7,415 nucleotides of DNA from Pseudomonadota bacterium (GCA_009778425.1 WRJU01000159.1:1-7415); one strand, 5' to 3'; shown: positions 1-6,632, counted from the first letter of the stretch. Notes: generated by a model from the sequence alone, not told the origin. A program made the numbers and translations.

Positions 1-725
1 GGCGCCGAGGGATTCGGGGATCCACTGGCGGCCGGGCTACCCGCCGGGGGCTGGCCGGTGCTTTGCGCCTGGGGTTCGCGCAGCAGGGCGGCGAGGTCGA
101 TTTTTCCCGCCAGCCACTGTGCCTGGTGCGCTTCATAGAACAGCCCGCTTTGCGATAGCGCCTGACGCAGCAGGGGAGCCAGTTGCGCACTGACGGAGGT
201 CAGTTGCGCGCTGCTCGTGGCCGATTGCGCGCTGACGGTTTGCGGGTTGGCAGCATTTCCAGCAGTGGTTCCGGGTGAAGGGGGAGGGGACTGGAAGAAG
301 GGCTGGCCGTTCGACAGGACAGAAGGTTTTGCGGCGGGCTGGCCAGTGAGCAGGAAACTGATGAGTTGCCCGGTCTGGCTCAAGGAGGGGCGGGCCGAAC
401 CGGCGTTTGCCCCATCTGCAGGTGTTGCCAGCCTTGAGAGCACCAGCTTCGGAGAGACGCTGGTGGCGACCAGTTCGAGCGTGTCGCCTGGTTTGGCTGA
501 GGCGTTCAGCGCGAGCGTGAGCTGCTGGCCGGCCACCAGGGCGCGGAAGGTGCCGTCAGGCAAGGTGCGCTGCAGGGTGGCGAAGAAGCGTTGTCCTGGA
601 ACCAGTTCCTGCAACTGAGCCTGGAGTTCGCGCGCCCGGTGCAGCCCCGCAACGGGCGGCGAAGTCTCGAAAAGACTGGCTTCGTGCAAAAAGCGCAGAC
701 GGGCGGCGAGATCAGAAGGGATCAT
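1..725 (-). CDS. fliK: Flagellar hook-length control protein FliK, N-terminal part (runs off the window)
   Basis: The reading frame opens at ATG 725-723 and stays open for 241 codons to the window edge, so the C-terminal export-switch domain is not visible. FliK proteins measure hook length during flagellar assembly and, through the C-terminal domain, signal FlhB to switch from hook to filament export. Seen here: an N-terminal folded segment (about residues 1-100) with the stretch ALVAGQQLTLALNASAKPGD, then a low-complexity Ser/Pro/Ala/Gln/Thr linker (about 101-180), then a block (about 183-215) containing SGLFYEAHQAQWLAGK, which I recognise from betaproteobacterial FliK-like proteins. Part of the linker is a 7-residue tandem repeat. 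A GGGAG ribosome site (734-738) lies 8 bases before the ATG. The gene starts 26 bases after the fliT stop on the same strand, so the two are probably co-transcribed. The family call rests on remembered similarity and on context. An annotation as a generic FliK-like protein is the main alternative. Confidence 0.8.
   Translation of the reverse strand, partial: MIPSDLAARLRFLHEASLFETSPPVAGLHRARELQAQLQELVPGQRFFATLQRTLPDGTFRALVAGQQLTLALNASAKPGDTLELVATSVSPKLVLSRLATPADGANAGSARPSLSQTGQLISFLLTGQPAAKPSVLSNGQPFFQSPPPSPGTTAGNAANPQTVSAQSATSSAQLTSVSAQLAPLLRQALSQSGLFYEAHQAQWLAGKIDLAALLREPQAQSTGQPPAGSPAASGSPNPSA
183..245 (-). repeat. Three-copy 21-base tandem repeat inside fliK
   Basis: On the plus strand TTGCGC(A/G)CTG recurs at 183, 204 and 225, a period of exactly 21 bases. 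Copies one and three also share the following ACGG. In the FliK frame the repeats encode heptads near residues 164-184: VSAQSAT, SSAQLTS and VSAQLAP. The period is a multiple of three, so gain or loss of a unit would keep the frame. The repeat sits in the flexible linker between the N-terminal segment and the conserved SGLFYEAH block. Confidence 0.7.
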
Positions 726-751
726 GTTTCAGGCTCCCGGCCCCGGAATTT

Positions 752-1117
752 TTAACCTCCTGGAGTGTCCAGATCGCCGTAAGCCTCGCGCACGGTACGA
801 CCCTTGACTTCGGTGGCAAGCTGTTGGCGCGCCTGCTCGCATGCCGGTTCAACCAGCTTGCGTATTTCATGATCGAGGCGCTGAATCCGGATGAGCAGGG
901 CAGTCAATTCTTTCACATCTTCAACGTCATCGGGCGCAAGCGGGCGGGCAATGGCCGCATCGCGGAGTTCTGCGGCCTGACGCTCGATTTCAACCAGCCG
1001 ATCCCAATCGTGCGTCCGGGCCGTTTCAATCATTTTTTCGTAGAGTGCGAGGAGCGCTTGGCCTTCCGCCAGACTGAGGATGCGTATCCCCGCTGCGTTT
1101 CGGTTCGATGGATTCAT
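752..1117 (-). CDS. fliT: Flagellar protein FliT (export chaperone for the filament cap)
   Basis: A 121-residue, almost wholly helical, charged protein with no signal peptide or membrane segment. FliT family members are cytoplasmic chaperones of about 100-125 residues that bind the cap protein FliD and the export ATPase complex. In enterobacteria FliT also restrains the FlhDC regulator. The diagnostic look is the N-terminal helix LLALYEKMIETARTHDWDRL followed by a long amphipathic region (EIERQAAELRDA, then LIRIQRLDHEIRKLVEP), matching the family's antiparallel helix pattern. The ATG at 1117-1115 is preceded by a full AGGAGG (1126-1131) at about 8 bases, which fixes the start. The fliK start lies 26 bases downstream on the same strand. 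The usual upstream partners fliD and fliS are not next to it: a NUDIX gene occupies that position. FliT is poorly conserved in sequence, so the call leans partly on the fliK neighbour. Confidence 0.78.
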   Translation of the reverse strand: MNPSNRNAAGIRILSLAEGQALLALYEKMIETARTHDWDRLVEIERQAAELRDAAIARPLAPDDVEDVKELTALLIRIQRLDHEIRKLVEPACEQARQQLATEVKGRTVREAYGDLDTPGG

Positions 1118-1119
1118 GC

Positions 1120-1131
1120 AGGAGCCCTCCT
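1120..1131 (-). promoter_or_regulatory. fliT ribosome binding site within a small inverted repeat
   Basis: Read on the minus strand the site is AGGAGGGCTCCT. The Shine-Dalgarno core AGGAGG is the left part of a near-perfect inverted repeat (AGGAG/CTCCT around two G residues) ending just before the ATG at 1117. As RNA, the core could pair with the CUCCU that follows it. A 2-base loop is too tight for all five pairs; four pairs with a four-base loop are possible. The ribosome-site role is well supported; occlusion by pairing is inference. Confidence 0.6.
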
Positions 1132-1188
1132 GATGTGAAGTTTTTTTGAGTCAATTTCCGCGTAGCGGTACTTGCCATGAGTGACATT

Positions 1189-1773
1189 TTATCCGCGTGG
1201 CCAAGCATCATCAGAGGAATATGCCATAGGAAGGGCCATTGCGCGAAAACGCCAGCCGCCATTGCGGCAGTCTTCAAAATAATGCTGCAGGGTCAGGGTA
1301 ACGGTGCGAAAAGCGATGTCGTCCCAGGGAATCCCAACTTCGGGAAAGAGCTTGGTTTCAAGCGATTCCTCGCCGGGGTGAAAATCGGTATTGAGCAGCC
1401 TTGCACGGTAAAAGATGTGTACCTGGCTGATGGCGGGTACGTCGATAAGGGTGAACATCTCCCCGATTTCGACCCGTGCGCAGGCTTCTTCCAGTGTTTC
1501 CCGCGCGGCTGCCTCGGCGGTGGTTTCCTGTGTTTCCATGAAACCGGCGGGGAGCGTCCATTTGCCATGCCGGGGTTCGATGGCCCGTCTGCACAACAGG
1601 ACGCAATCTTCCCATTCCGGAATGGTTCCAACGACCAGCTTGGGGTTCCGGTAGTGGATAGCGCCGCAGTTCGCGCAGACATGACGAAGCCGGGTATCGC
1701 CGGAGGGGATGGTCAGGGCGACGATTGCGCCGCACTCGGAGCAGTAATTCATGGTGGGTTCGGGGGGCTGCAT
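1189..1773 (-). CDS. NUDIX hydrolase with N-terminal zinc ribbon
   Basis: A 194-residue protein of the zinc-ribbon NUDIX group related to NADH pyrophosphatase. NUDIX enzymes cleave nucleoside diphosphates linked to another moiety in a metal-dependent reaction; the substrate here cannot be read from sequence. The zinc ribbon has two Cys pairs, C11/C14 and C33/C36. The NUDIX box begins at G77: G-x5-E (E83), then R91 E92 T L E95 E96. The Gly normally found near the end of the box is Cys98 (EEACARV), a variant I recall in this subfamily, so the catalytic glutamates look intact. The start is uncertain. ATG 1773 adds MQPPEPT and its GAAGGG lies almost against the start codon; ATG 1752 begins MNYCSECG, the usual N-terminus of the family, but has no clear ribosome site. 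The gene ends 71 bases before fliT on the same strand, so read-through into the flagellar genes is possible. It diverges from the GGDEF gene. Confidence 0.85.
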   Translation of the reverse strand: MQPPEPTMNYCSECGAIVALTIPSGDTRLRHVCANCGAIHYRNPKLVVGTIPEWEDCVLLCRRAIEPRHGKWTLPAGFMETQETTAEAAARETLEEACARVEIGEMFTLIDVPAISQVHIFYRARLLNTDFHPGEESLETKLFPEVGIPWDDIAFRTVTLTLQHYFEDCRNGGWRFRAMALPMAYSSDDAWPRG

Positions 1774-1884
1774 ACCCTTCAGTGGTATGGAGTGGAGGGT
1801 ACTTGAATGACTCTATATGGAGGAAACTTTTTCGCCCTGCGGGCATATGACGCACACTGCGGAAAACCACATAAGGTAAATAAT

Positions 1885-1899
1885 ATTACATGCCGTAAT
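1885..1899. repeat. Inverted repeat ATTAC-N5-GTAAT
   Basis: Perfect 5-base arms (1885-1889 and 1895-1899) around ATGCC, in the AT-rich part of the intergenic region between the NUDIX and GGDEF genes. Its size suits a dimeric regulator site, but no regulator is identifiable and arms this short can arise by chance. Confidence 0.35.
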
Positions 1900-1918
1900 G
1901 TGTCGTATCAGTACACAT
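1898..1918. repeat. Inverted repeat ATGTGT-N9-ACACAT
   Basis: Perfect 6-base arms (1898-1903 and 1913-1918) separated by nine bases. The left arm overlaps the preceding ATTAC/GTAAT repeat by two bases, and the right arm is the first part of a tandem ACACATAA repeat. It lies about 20 bases upstream of the candidate sigma-54 promoter of the GGDEF gene, so an operator role is possible. It does not match the CRP/FNR core (TGTGA-N6-TCACA or TTGAT-N4-ATCAA). Confidence 0.4.
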
Positions 1919-1928
1919 AAACACATAA
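1913..1928. repeat. Tandem 8-mer ACACATAA x2
   Basis: ACACATAA at 1913-1920 is followed directly by an identical copy at 1921-1928, in the AT-rich stretch before the GGDEF gene. The copies are identical, but the unit is short and the function unknown. Confidence 0.6.
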
Positions 1929-1938
1929 AAAAGGTTTT

Positions 1939-1954
1939 TGGCGGAAATGCTGCA
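1939..1954 (+). promoter_or_regulatory. Candidate sigma-54 promoter for the HDOD-GGDEF gene
   Basis: TGGC at 1939-1942 and CTGC at 1950-1953 give the required GG-N10-GC spacing of -24/-12 promoters. The -24 TGGC and -12 TGCA match the consensus, while the ACG after TGGC is replaced by GGA. Initiation would fall near 1965, leaving a leader of about 55 bases before ATG 2021. A sigma-70-like -10 (TATAAC, 1965-1970) also lies here, inside the 10-base palindrome CGTTATAACG (1962-1971), but has no -35 at normal spacing. The assignment is inference from motif spacing. Confidence 0.35.
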
Positions 1955-2020
1955 ATGCGGACGTTATAACGCAGGTCGTGGTCGATTGATTCTTTCGGTT
2001 CATTTCTTCAGCGTCTCGTT

Positions 2021-3967
2021 ATGCCAACTCCAATTGATCTAAATCGTTTTGCCCAGATCAAAGCAACCGGACATCTTCCATCTCCGCGTGGAGTTGCGCT
2101 TGCGATCATGCGGATGGCGCATGACGAAACGGTTTCTGCGACCGAATTGGCGCAAACCATCAAGGTTGATCCAGCGTTCGTCGGCAGGCTCATCAAGGCG
2201 GCCAATGGCGCGCTTTTCCGGCAGCGCGCGATCGTGTCGGTACAGGAAGCTCTGATGGTGCTGGGGATACCGGCGGTACGCGCAATGGCGTTGGGCTTCT
2301 CGATATTGTCAAATTATCGCAAGGGGTCTTGCCCGGGGTTCGATTACACGCGGTTCTGGTCATCGTCGGTCATCATGGCGCTGACCATGCAGACACTGGC
2401 GACGCAACAACAAGATATACGCACGGTTGCCGCCGACGAGCTTTTTAGTGTTGGCCTGCTGGCGCGGATAGGCGAACTGGCGCTGGCGACGGTTTACCCG
2501 GCCAAGTACGGGCAATTGCTCGCCACTGCGGCAGGCAGGTCGGGCGCCGATCTTCTGGAACTGGAGCAGCAGGCGCTTGCAATGACCCATTCAGACCTGG
2601 GTACGGCGATGCTCATGGATTGGGGGTTTCCATCCGTGTTCGCTGACCCGGTACGCTATTTCGAGTGTCCCCTGGAAGCGCCCTTTGCCGAAGACGGACG
2701 TGAAATGACGGTCATGCGATGCCTGATCCTTGCCAGGTGCGTGGCCGACATCTGCCTGGGCAAACCGGATGAACAGCACCTGCTGATTGGGAAAGCCGTG
2801 CGTCTGGCGGCGCATCTGGGATGCTCGCGCGAGACTTTCATCGGTAGCTGCAACGAAATTGCCCGCCAGTGGTTGGAGTGGAGCAAATTGTTGCAGCTCG
2901 ACTCTGTGGAATGCCCCCCCTTCGATACCCTGAGTGGCATCGAGCCTGAAATGCCGGGAGCCAGGATGCCGCCTGCGGAAAGCGGGGTCGGCAATGAGGT
3001 CGCGCCTGACGCGGAGGCGATGTCCGACATACGGGCGATGCTGGTTACATCTGACCCCGTTACGCGCGAACGGATATTGAAAGCATTGAATGATGTTGGC
3101 ATCAAAGCGTTTGGGTTTCCCGGCCTGGAAGGCTTCATGGAGCACATCCTCGACCTGCAACCGCAGATATTGGCGCTGGATGTGGAAGAGAATGCCGAAC
3201 GAATGTCTCGAATGGTTAGGACACTGCGTGCCTCGCGCCTCGGGCGGAGCATGTTCATCCTGTTGCTGCTGCCATCCATCGATGAGCAACACGTTATGGC
3301 CATCGAGGCCGGGGCAGACGATTTCTGCATCAAGGTGGCAGGGAAGAGAATACTGCGGGCACGGCTGAACGCGGCCCGGCGGATCGTACTGTTGCAGCGG
3401 GAACTGGAGCGTGAGCGCGAGGAATTGCGGTACTTCGCCGCCGAACTGGCTATTTCCAATCGTTCCTTGCAGGAAGCCGCGCTCACCGACGCCCTGACGG
3501 GTTTGCCCAATCGGCGCTACGCGCTCGAACGCGTACAACAGGAATGGGCCGCGTCGCACCGCAGTGCGCGTTCTCTGGCGTGCATGGTCATCGACCTCGA
3601 TAACTTCAAACAGATCAACGACATTTATGGGCACGACGTTGGAGACATCGCCCTGCGGCTGATTTCCGAAGCCCTGCGCCGGGTATTGCGCGGCCAGGAC
3701 GTGATCTGCCGCACGGGCGGCGACGAGTTTCTGGTGATCTGCCCGGAGACTTCGCGGGAAGACGTGCTGACCTGCGGCGAACGGCTGCGTAAGGAAATCG
3801 ACCGGTTGACAATTACCAATGAAGATGAAGTGTTGCGCCTGTCGATCAGCGTCGGTGTGGCAGTGCGCGACGAGTCCATGTCCAGCGCCAGCGACCTGAT
3901 CAAGAGAGCCGACCGTTCCGTTCTCGCGGCGAAACGATTGGGGCGTAACCGGATCGTGTCGGAGTGA
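2021..3967 (+). CDS. HDOD - receiver-like - GGDEF protein, probable diguanylate cyclase
   Basis: A 648-residue cytoplasmic signalling protein with no membrane segment. Residues about 14-215 form an HDOD domain (a catalytically dead HD-type output and scaffold domain), with motif LPSPRGVALAIMRMAHDE near 19-36 and GIPAVRAMALG near 82-92. Residues about 337-455 resemble a response-regulator receiver. Asp387 sits at the phospho-acceptor position (LALD) and Lys438 at the conserved lysine, but the acidic pair is reduced to S344-D345 and the conserved Thr/Ser strand reads FILLLLPS. A short coiled linker (about 455-485, QRELEREREELR) leads to the GGDEF domain (about 486-648): LTDALTGLPNRR, DLDNFKQIND with metal ligand Asp525, an intact GGDEF at 566-570, and an inhibitory RxxD (R557-D560) five residues before it. 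It should therefore make cyclic di-GMP from GTP with product inhibition. The first in-frame start after an upstream stop is ATG 2021; no clear ribosome site precedes it. The gene diverges from the NUDIX-fliT-fliK genes, suggesting but not proving a motility role. Confidence 0.9.
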   Translation: MPTPIDLNRFAQIKATGHLPSPRGVALAIMRMAHDETVSATELAQTIKVDPAFVGRLIKAANGALFRQRAIVSVQEALMVLGIPAVRAMALGFSILSNYRKGSCPGFDYTRFWSSSVIMALTMQTLATQQQDIRTVAADELFSVGLLARIGELALATVYPAKYGQLLATAAGRSGADLLELEQQALAMTHSDLGTAMLMDWGFPSVFADPVRYFECPLEAPFAEDGREMTVMRCLILARCVADICLGKPDEQHLLIGKAVRLAAHLGCSRETFIGSCNEIARQWLEWSKLLQLDSVECPPFDTLSGIEPEMPGARMPPAESGVGNEVAPDAEAMSDIRAMLVTSDPVTRERILKALNDVGIKAFGFPGLEGFMEHILDLQPQILALDVEENAERMSRMVRTLRASRLGRSMFILLLLPSIDEQHVMAIEAGADDFCIKVAGKRILRARLNAARRIVLLQRELEREREELRYFAAELAISNRSLQEAALTDALTGLPNRRYALERVQQEWAASHRSARSLACMVIDLDNFKQINDIYGHDVGDIALRLISEALRRVLRGQDVICRTGGDEFLVICPETSREDVLTCGERLRKEIDRLTITNEDEVLRLSISVGVAVRDESMSSASDLIKRADRSVLAAKRLGRNRIVSE

Positions 3968-4164
3968 AGTCTGGCCTCATCCATTTCATTACGTTGGTGG
4001 TGTGGGAGTTGAGATATTGACTTTTATAGAACATATCGATCATGGGTAACGAGGGTCGTATTCGCCGCTATCGCATGGGACGCAATCATCATGTCGAGCG
4101 CCCCGAGCGTGATGCTCATCTACGGTGGGTTCCTCGTTTGCGTGCACTGCCAATAGGGCAAATA
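3968..4164. other. Convergent intergenic gap without a supported gene
   Basis: Both flanking genes end here, the GGDEF gene from the left and the M48 peptidase from the right. I see no strong hairpin followed by a T-run on either strand, and so no recognisable intrinsic terminator. The best stem, GAGC-GTGAT-GCTC near 4106-4118, is too weak to call. One plus-strand frame (4013-4138) reads as a hydrophobic peptide but has no usable start codon for the hydrophobic part. Confidence 0.6.
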
Positions 4165-6000
4165 TCAAGAAAGCGGTGCGGGGCAGTTGAGGCTTTGCGC
4201 GAAGGCGCGGAGCAATTCCTTTTCTACCGGAGTGATCTTGCCGTCGTACTGAATGGCGACCATGCAGGCATCCAGCAGCCTTTTCCGATAAGGCGGCGAG
4301 GCCAGCGCAAGATGAGTAAGCGCATCGGAAATTTGGTGGAATGAAAATTTGGCCTTTTCCGGGAAGGGGTGCTTTGTGTTGGCAGGAGAGCAGGCTATTG
4401 CTTTCTGATAGGCTGCCCGGGCAGATTCAACATCTTCATGCCCGGCATGGGCGAGGAGCGCGAGCAGGGCGGAAATGTCCTGATCCAGTTGTTTCAGACG
4501 TATTTCGCTACGCCTGACCCAGTGTTCCGAAGGGGGCGATAAAGCGCCGCGCAAAAGACTGTAAAGGGCAAATCCAGTGGGGCTGACGCGCCCATCGATA
4601 CAAATCAGATCCTTCGCCAAAACGAGCAATTGTTGCTGGTTGGCCTCCAGCGCTTCGCGCAAGGTAGGCAGAACGAGATCCAGCCAGACGAGGCGGTAAG
4701 GCGCGCCCTGTTCCGGCTGTGCAGATAACCATTGATGGAGAGCCTGAGCAGTGGGCAGGGTATCGGGTGGAAGCAGCGCTTCCTGCTGGAGCCGGATGTC
4801 AGGCTGACTGGAAAAAAGCAACCCGGCAAAAATGCCGGTTGCACCGGTGATACGCCCTGCCTGTTGCCGCAAGGTATCGGGCAGGTCAGCAAGCAGGATT
4901 TGCGCTTGACTGAGATTTTCGGGAGATATTTCTTCCGGTAGGCTGGCAACGGCAGCAATGGCTGGAATGACAGGCATGGCTGCGTGGAGATTGGCAGCCA
5001 TCATGGGAAGAGAATCATTCGCTCCAAACGGGAGTGTTTTTTCTCCATCGGGCTGATCCAGAAAGATGCCGCCAATGCGGCGGATACGCTCGCTCAGCGG
5101 CGGATGGGTGGCAAACAATGAAGAACCGCTCGTGCCGAAAAAGAGGTGGCTTGCCGCCGTCGCTTGTGGGTGATCGATTTGAGAGCCGAAACTCCGCAAT
5201 TTTCTGAGCGCAGAAATGAGTCCGGAAGGATAGCGGGTGAATTGCACGGCGGAGGCATCGGCCAGATATTCGCGTTCTCGGGAAACAGCGGCCTGAATCA
5301 GACGCCCAAAAAACAAACCAATGGAGCCAATGGTGCATAGCACGAGACCACTCAGGACGATGGGAGCAGAGTTTTTGCCGCGTGCCCGCATCATGCCGCG
5401 ACCAATGAGCGTGATGGAGTAGATGCCAAACAGGGTTCCGATCAGCTTGATGTTGAGGCGGCTGTCACCATTGACGATATGGCTGATTTCGTGACCAATG
5501 ACGCCCTGAAGTTCATCACGGTTCATGGTTTCCAAAAGACCGTGGGTGACGCCAATCACGCTGTCCTGCGTGGAAAGCCCGGCGGCAAAGGCGTTTAGGC
5601 GGGGTTCTCCGGTGAGCACAAAAGCGACAGGTGCCGGAATGCCTGCGGCAATGGACATTTCGTCAATCACGTTGAGCAGGCGTTTTTCTGCCAGACCGTT
5701 TGTGTCCCGTGTAATCATCCGCCCGCCCAGTTGCTCCGCGATCAATTTCCCGCCGTGACGGGAAATTTCCCATGCCTTGTACAGGGAAGCCACTGCAATG
5801 CCGCCGCCTGCCAACAAAAAAGTCCAGAAAAACCGCTTGCCATCCCAAAGCTGGAGAGCAGGCATCGGGACTTTGAAGCTCACCCAGAACGTTACGCCCA
5901 GATAAATCATCGTGATAATGCTTATCACAGCCAGGGCGAACCAGAGTACCAGCCAGCGGCTTTTCCGCTGGGCTTGCAACTGAGCGGTGAAAAAATCCAT
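4165..6000 (-). CDS. Membrane M48 family zinc metallopeptidase with long C-terminal extension
   Basis: A 611-residue HtpX-like (M48) peptidase, roughly twice the length of classical HtpX. Two N-terminal membrane segments (about 17-40 and 57-76) precede the catalytic core. The core carries the zinc motif HEISH (H170, E171, H174) followed by NGD, two more hydrophobic segments (about 182-200 and 212-236), and the third ligand in REREYLAD (E244). The active site should face the cytoplasm, as in HtpX, where such enzymes degrade damaged or misassembled membrane proteins. After residue about 320 comes an extension of about 290 residues not found in HtpX. It contains two similar motifs, ICIDGRVSP (about 467-475) and IQYDGKITPVEKELL (about 583-597), that resemble the TerB/tellurite-resistance-like helical fold. 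ATG 6000 lies 16 bases after the lemA stop, with TAAGG just upstream, indicating an operon with lemA. The LemA-M48 pairing recurs in proteobacteria. The protease call is firm; the substrate is unknown. Confidence 0.9.
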   Translation of the reverse strand: MDFFTAQLQAQRKSRWLVLWFALAVISIITMIYLGVTFWVSFKVPMPALQLWDGKRFFWTFLLAGGGIAVASLYKAWEISRHGGKLIAEQLGGRMITRDTNGLAEKRLLNVIDEMSIAAGIPAPVAFVLTGEPRLNAFAAGLSTQDSVIGVTHGLLETMNRDELQGVIGHEISHIVNGDSRLNIKLIGTLFGIYSITLIGRGMMRARGKNSAPIVLSGLVLCTIGSIGLFFGRLIQAAVSREREYLADASAVQFTRYPSGLISALRKLRSFGSQIDHPQATAASHLFFGTSGSSLFATHPPLSERIRRIGGIFLDQPDGEKTLPFGANDSLPMMAANLHAAMPVIPAIAAVASLPEEISPENLSQAQILLADLPDTLRQQAGRITGATGIFAGLLFSSQPDIRLQQEALLPPDTLPTAQALHQWLSAQPEQGAPYRLVWLDLVLPTLREALEANQQQLLVLAKDLICIDGRVSPTGFALYSLLRGALSPPSEHWVRRSEIRLKQLDQDISALLALLAHAGHEDVESARAAYQKAIACSPANTKHPFPEKAKFSFHQISDALTHLALASPPYRKRLLDACMVAIQYDGKITPVEKELLRAFAQSLNCPAPLS

Positions 6001-6016
6001 ACTGCCTTACCGACCC

Positions 6017-6604
6017 TTAAAAACCCACCTGGATATTTTTCCTGATTACGCTCCCCTCATCGCTCTTCCACATTTCCTCGGCACGAAAACCAAAGCGCGA
6101 GGCAATCAGCGAATTGGGGAAGGTTTCGCGCTGGGTGTTGTAGCGCATGACCGCATCGTTATACGCCTGCCGGGAAAAGGCAATGCGGTTTTCGGTCGAG
6201 GCAAGTTCTTCCTGCAATTGTGCCATGTTCTGATTGGCTTTCAGGTCGGGATAGGACTCGGATAACGCAAAAAAACGGCTCAACATTCCACCCAACGCAT
6301 TTTCCGCACCCTGCAAGGTGTGCATCGACTCAGGAGAGGGCGCGTCCTTCACCTGTCTGGCTGCCTGCACGGCCTGATTGCGGGCAAGAATGACCGCCTC
6401 CAGCGTTTCGCGCTCGTGCTTCATGTAGGCTTTGGCTGTTTCCACCAGATTGGGAATCAGATCGTAACGACGCTGCAATTGCACGTCGATCTGCGAAAAG
6501 GTATTGCGTATCTGATTGATAAGCGCGACAAGCCCGTTATAGATAACAACGCCCCAGACAAGCAATACGATGAGCAAAAAGAGAACAATTAGAAAAAAAG
6601 TCAT
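6017..6604 (-). CDS. lemA: LemA family protein
   Basis: A 195-residue protein with one strongly hydrophobic N-terminal segment (about 3-24) and a long helical remainder, the standard LemA plan and length. Family signatures are QRRYDLIPNLVETAKAYMKHE (starting at residue 44, here cut to its core RRYDLIPNLVE), SYPDLKANQNMAQLQEELAS, ENRIAFSRQAYNDAVMRYN near the middle-to-end, and FPNSLIASRFGF before the C-terminus. LemA proteins sit in the inner membrane with the helical bundle projecting from it; their biochemical role is not settled. The start ATG 6604-6602 has GAGG about 9 bases upstream, read on the minus strand. The M48 peptidase follows after 16 bases, so the two are very probably one transcript and may act as a complex. 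The gene is transcribed away from hisG. Identification is confident; the precise function is not. Confidence 0.93.
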   Translation of the reverse strand: MTFFLIVLFLLIVLLVWGVVIYNGLVALINQIRNTFSQIDVQLQRRYDLIPNLVETAKAYMKHERETLEAVILARNQAVQAARQVKDAPSPESMHTLQGAENALGGMLSRFFALSESYPDLKANQNMAQLQEELASTENRIAFSRQAYNDAVMRYNTQRETFPNSLIASRFGFRAEEMWKSDEGSVIRKNIQVGF

Positions 6605-6632
6605 AACAAAAACCTCAAAATAAGAAACCCTC

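Noticed and set aside
217..618. A 133-codon plus-strand ORF at the left edge.
   Set aside because: It lies antisense to the FliK frame, which has a ribosome site and a recognisable conserved block.
736..747. CCGG-CC-CCGG repeat between fliT and fliK.
   Set aside because: Short GC-only arms are expected by chance in this composition, and no T-run follows.
1118..1188. Possible sigma-28 or sigma-54 promoter between the NUDIX gene and fliT.
   Set aside because: TAAA is present on the minus strand, but no GCCGATAA-like element sits at the right distance; TGGC is followed by GC at the wrong spacing for sigma-54.
1177..1806. A 209-codon plus-strand ORF opposite the NUDIX gene.
   Set aside because: The minus-strand frame carries the zinc-ribbon cysteines and the NUDIX box; the plus-strand product is Gly/Pro/Phe-rich antisense translation.
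1834..1844. Small hairpin GCCC-TGC-GGGC in the NUDIX leader.
   Set aside because: A four-base stem, with no T-run on the transcript side; too weak for a terminator or riboswitch.
2591..3634. A 347-codon minus-strand ORF opposite the GGDEF gene.
   Set aside because: Its composition (Gln, His and Arg rich) is typical of antisense reading of GC-rich coding DNA, and the plus frame has clear HDOD and GGDEF motifs.
4013..4138. A plus-strand frame in the convergent gap reads as a hydrophobic, membrane-like peptide (includes SVMLIYGGFLVCVHC).
   Set aside because: There is no ATG, GTG or TTG start with a ribosome site covering the hydrophobic part, and the frame is only about 40 codons. It could be chance or a decayed remnant.
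4042..4344. A 100-codon plus-strand ORF.
   Set aside because: It overlaps the 3' end of the M48 gene antisense, is rich in Arg and His, and has no family resemblance. It is a shadow of the real gene.
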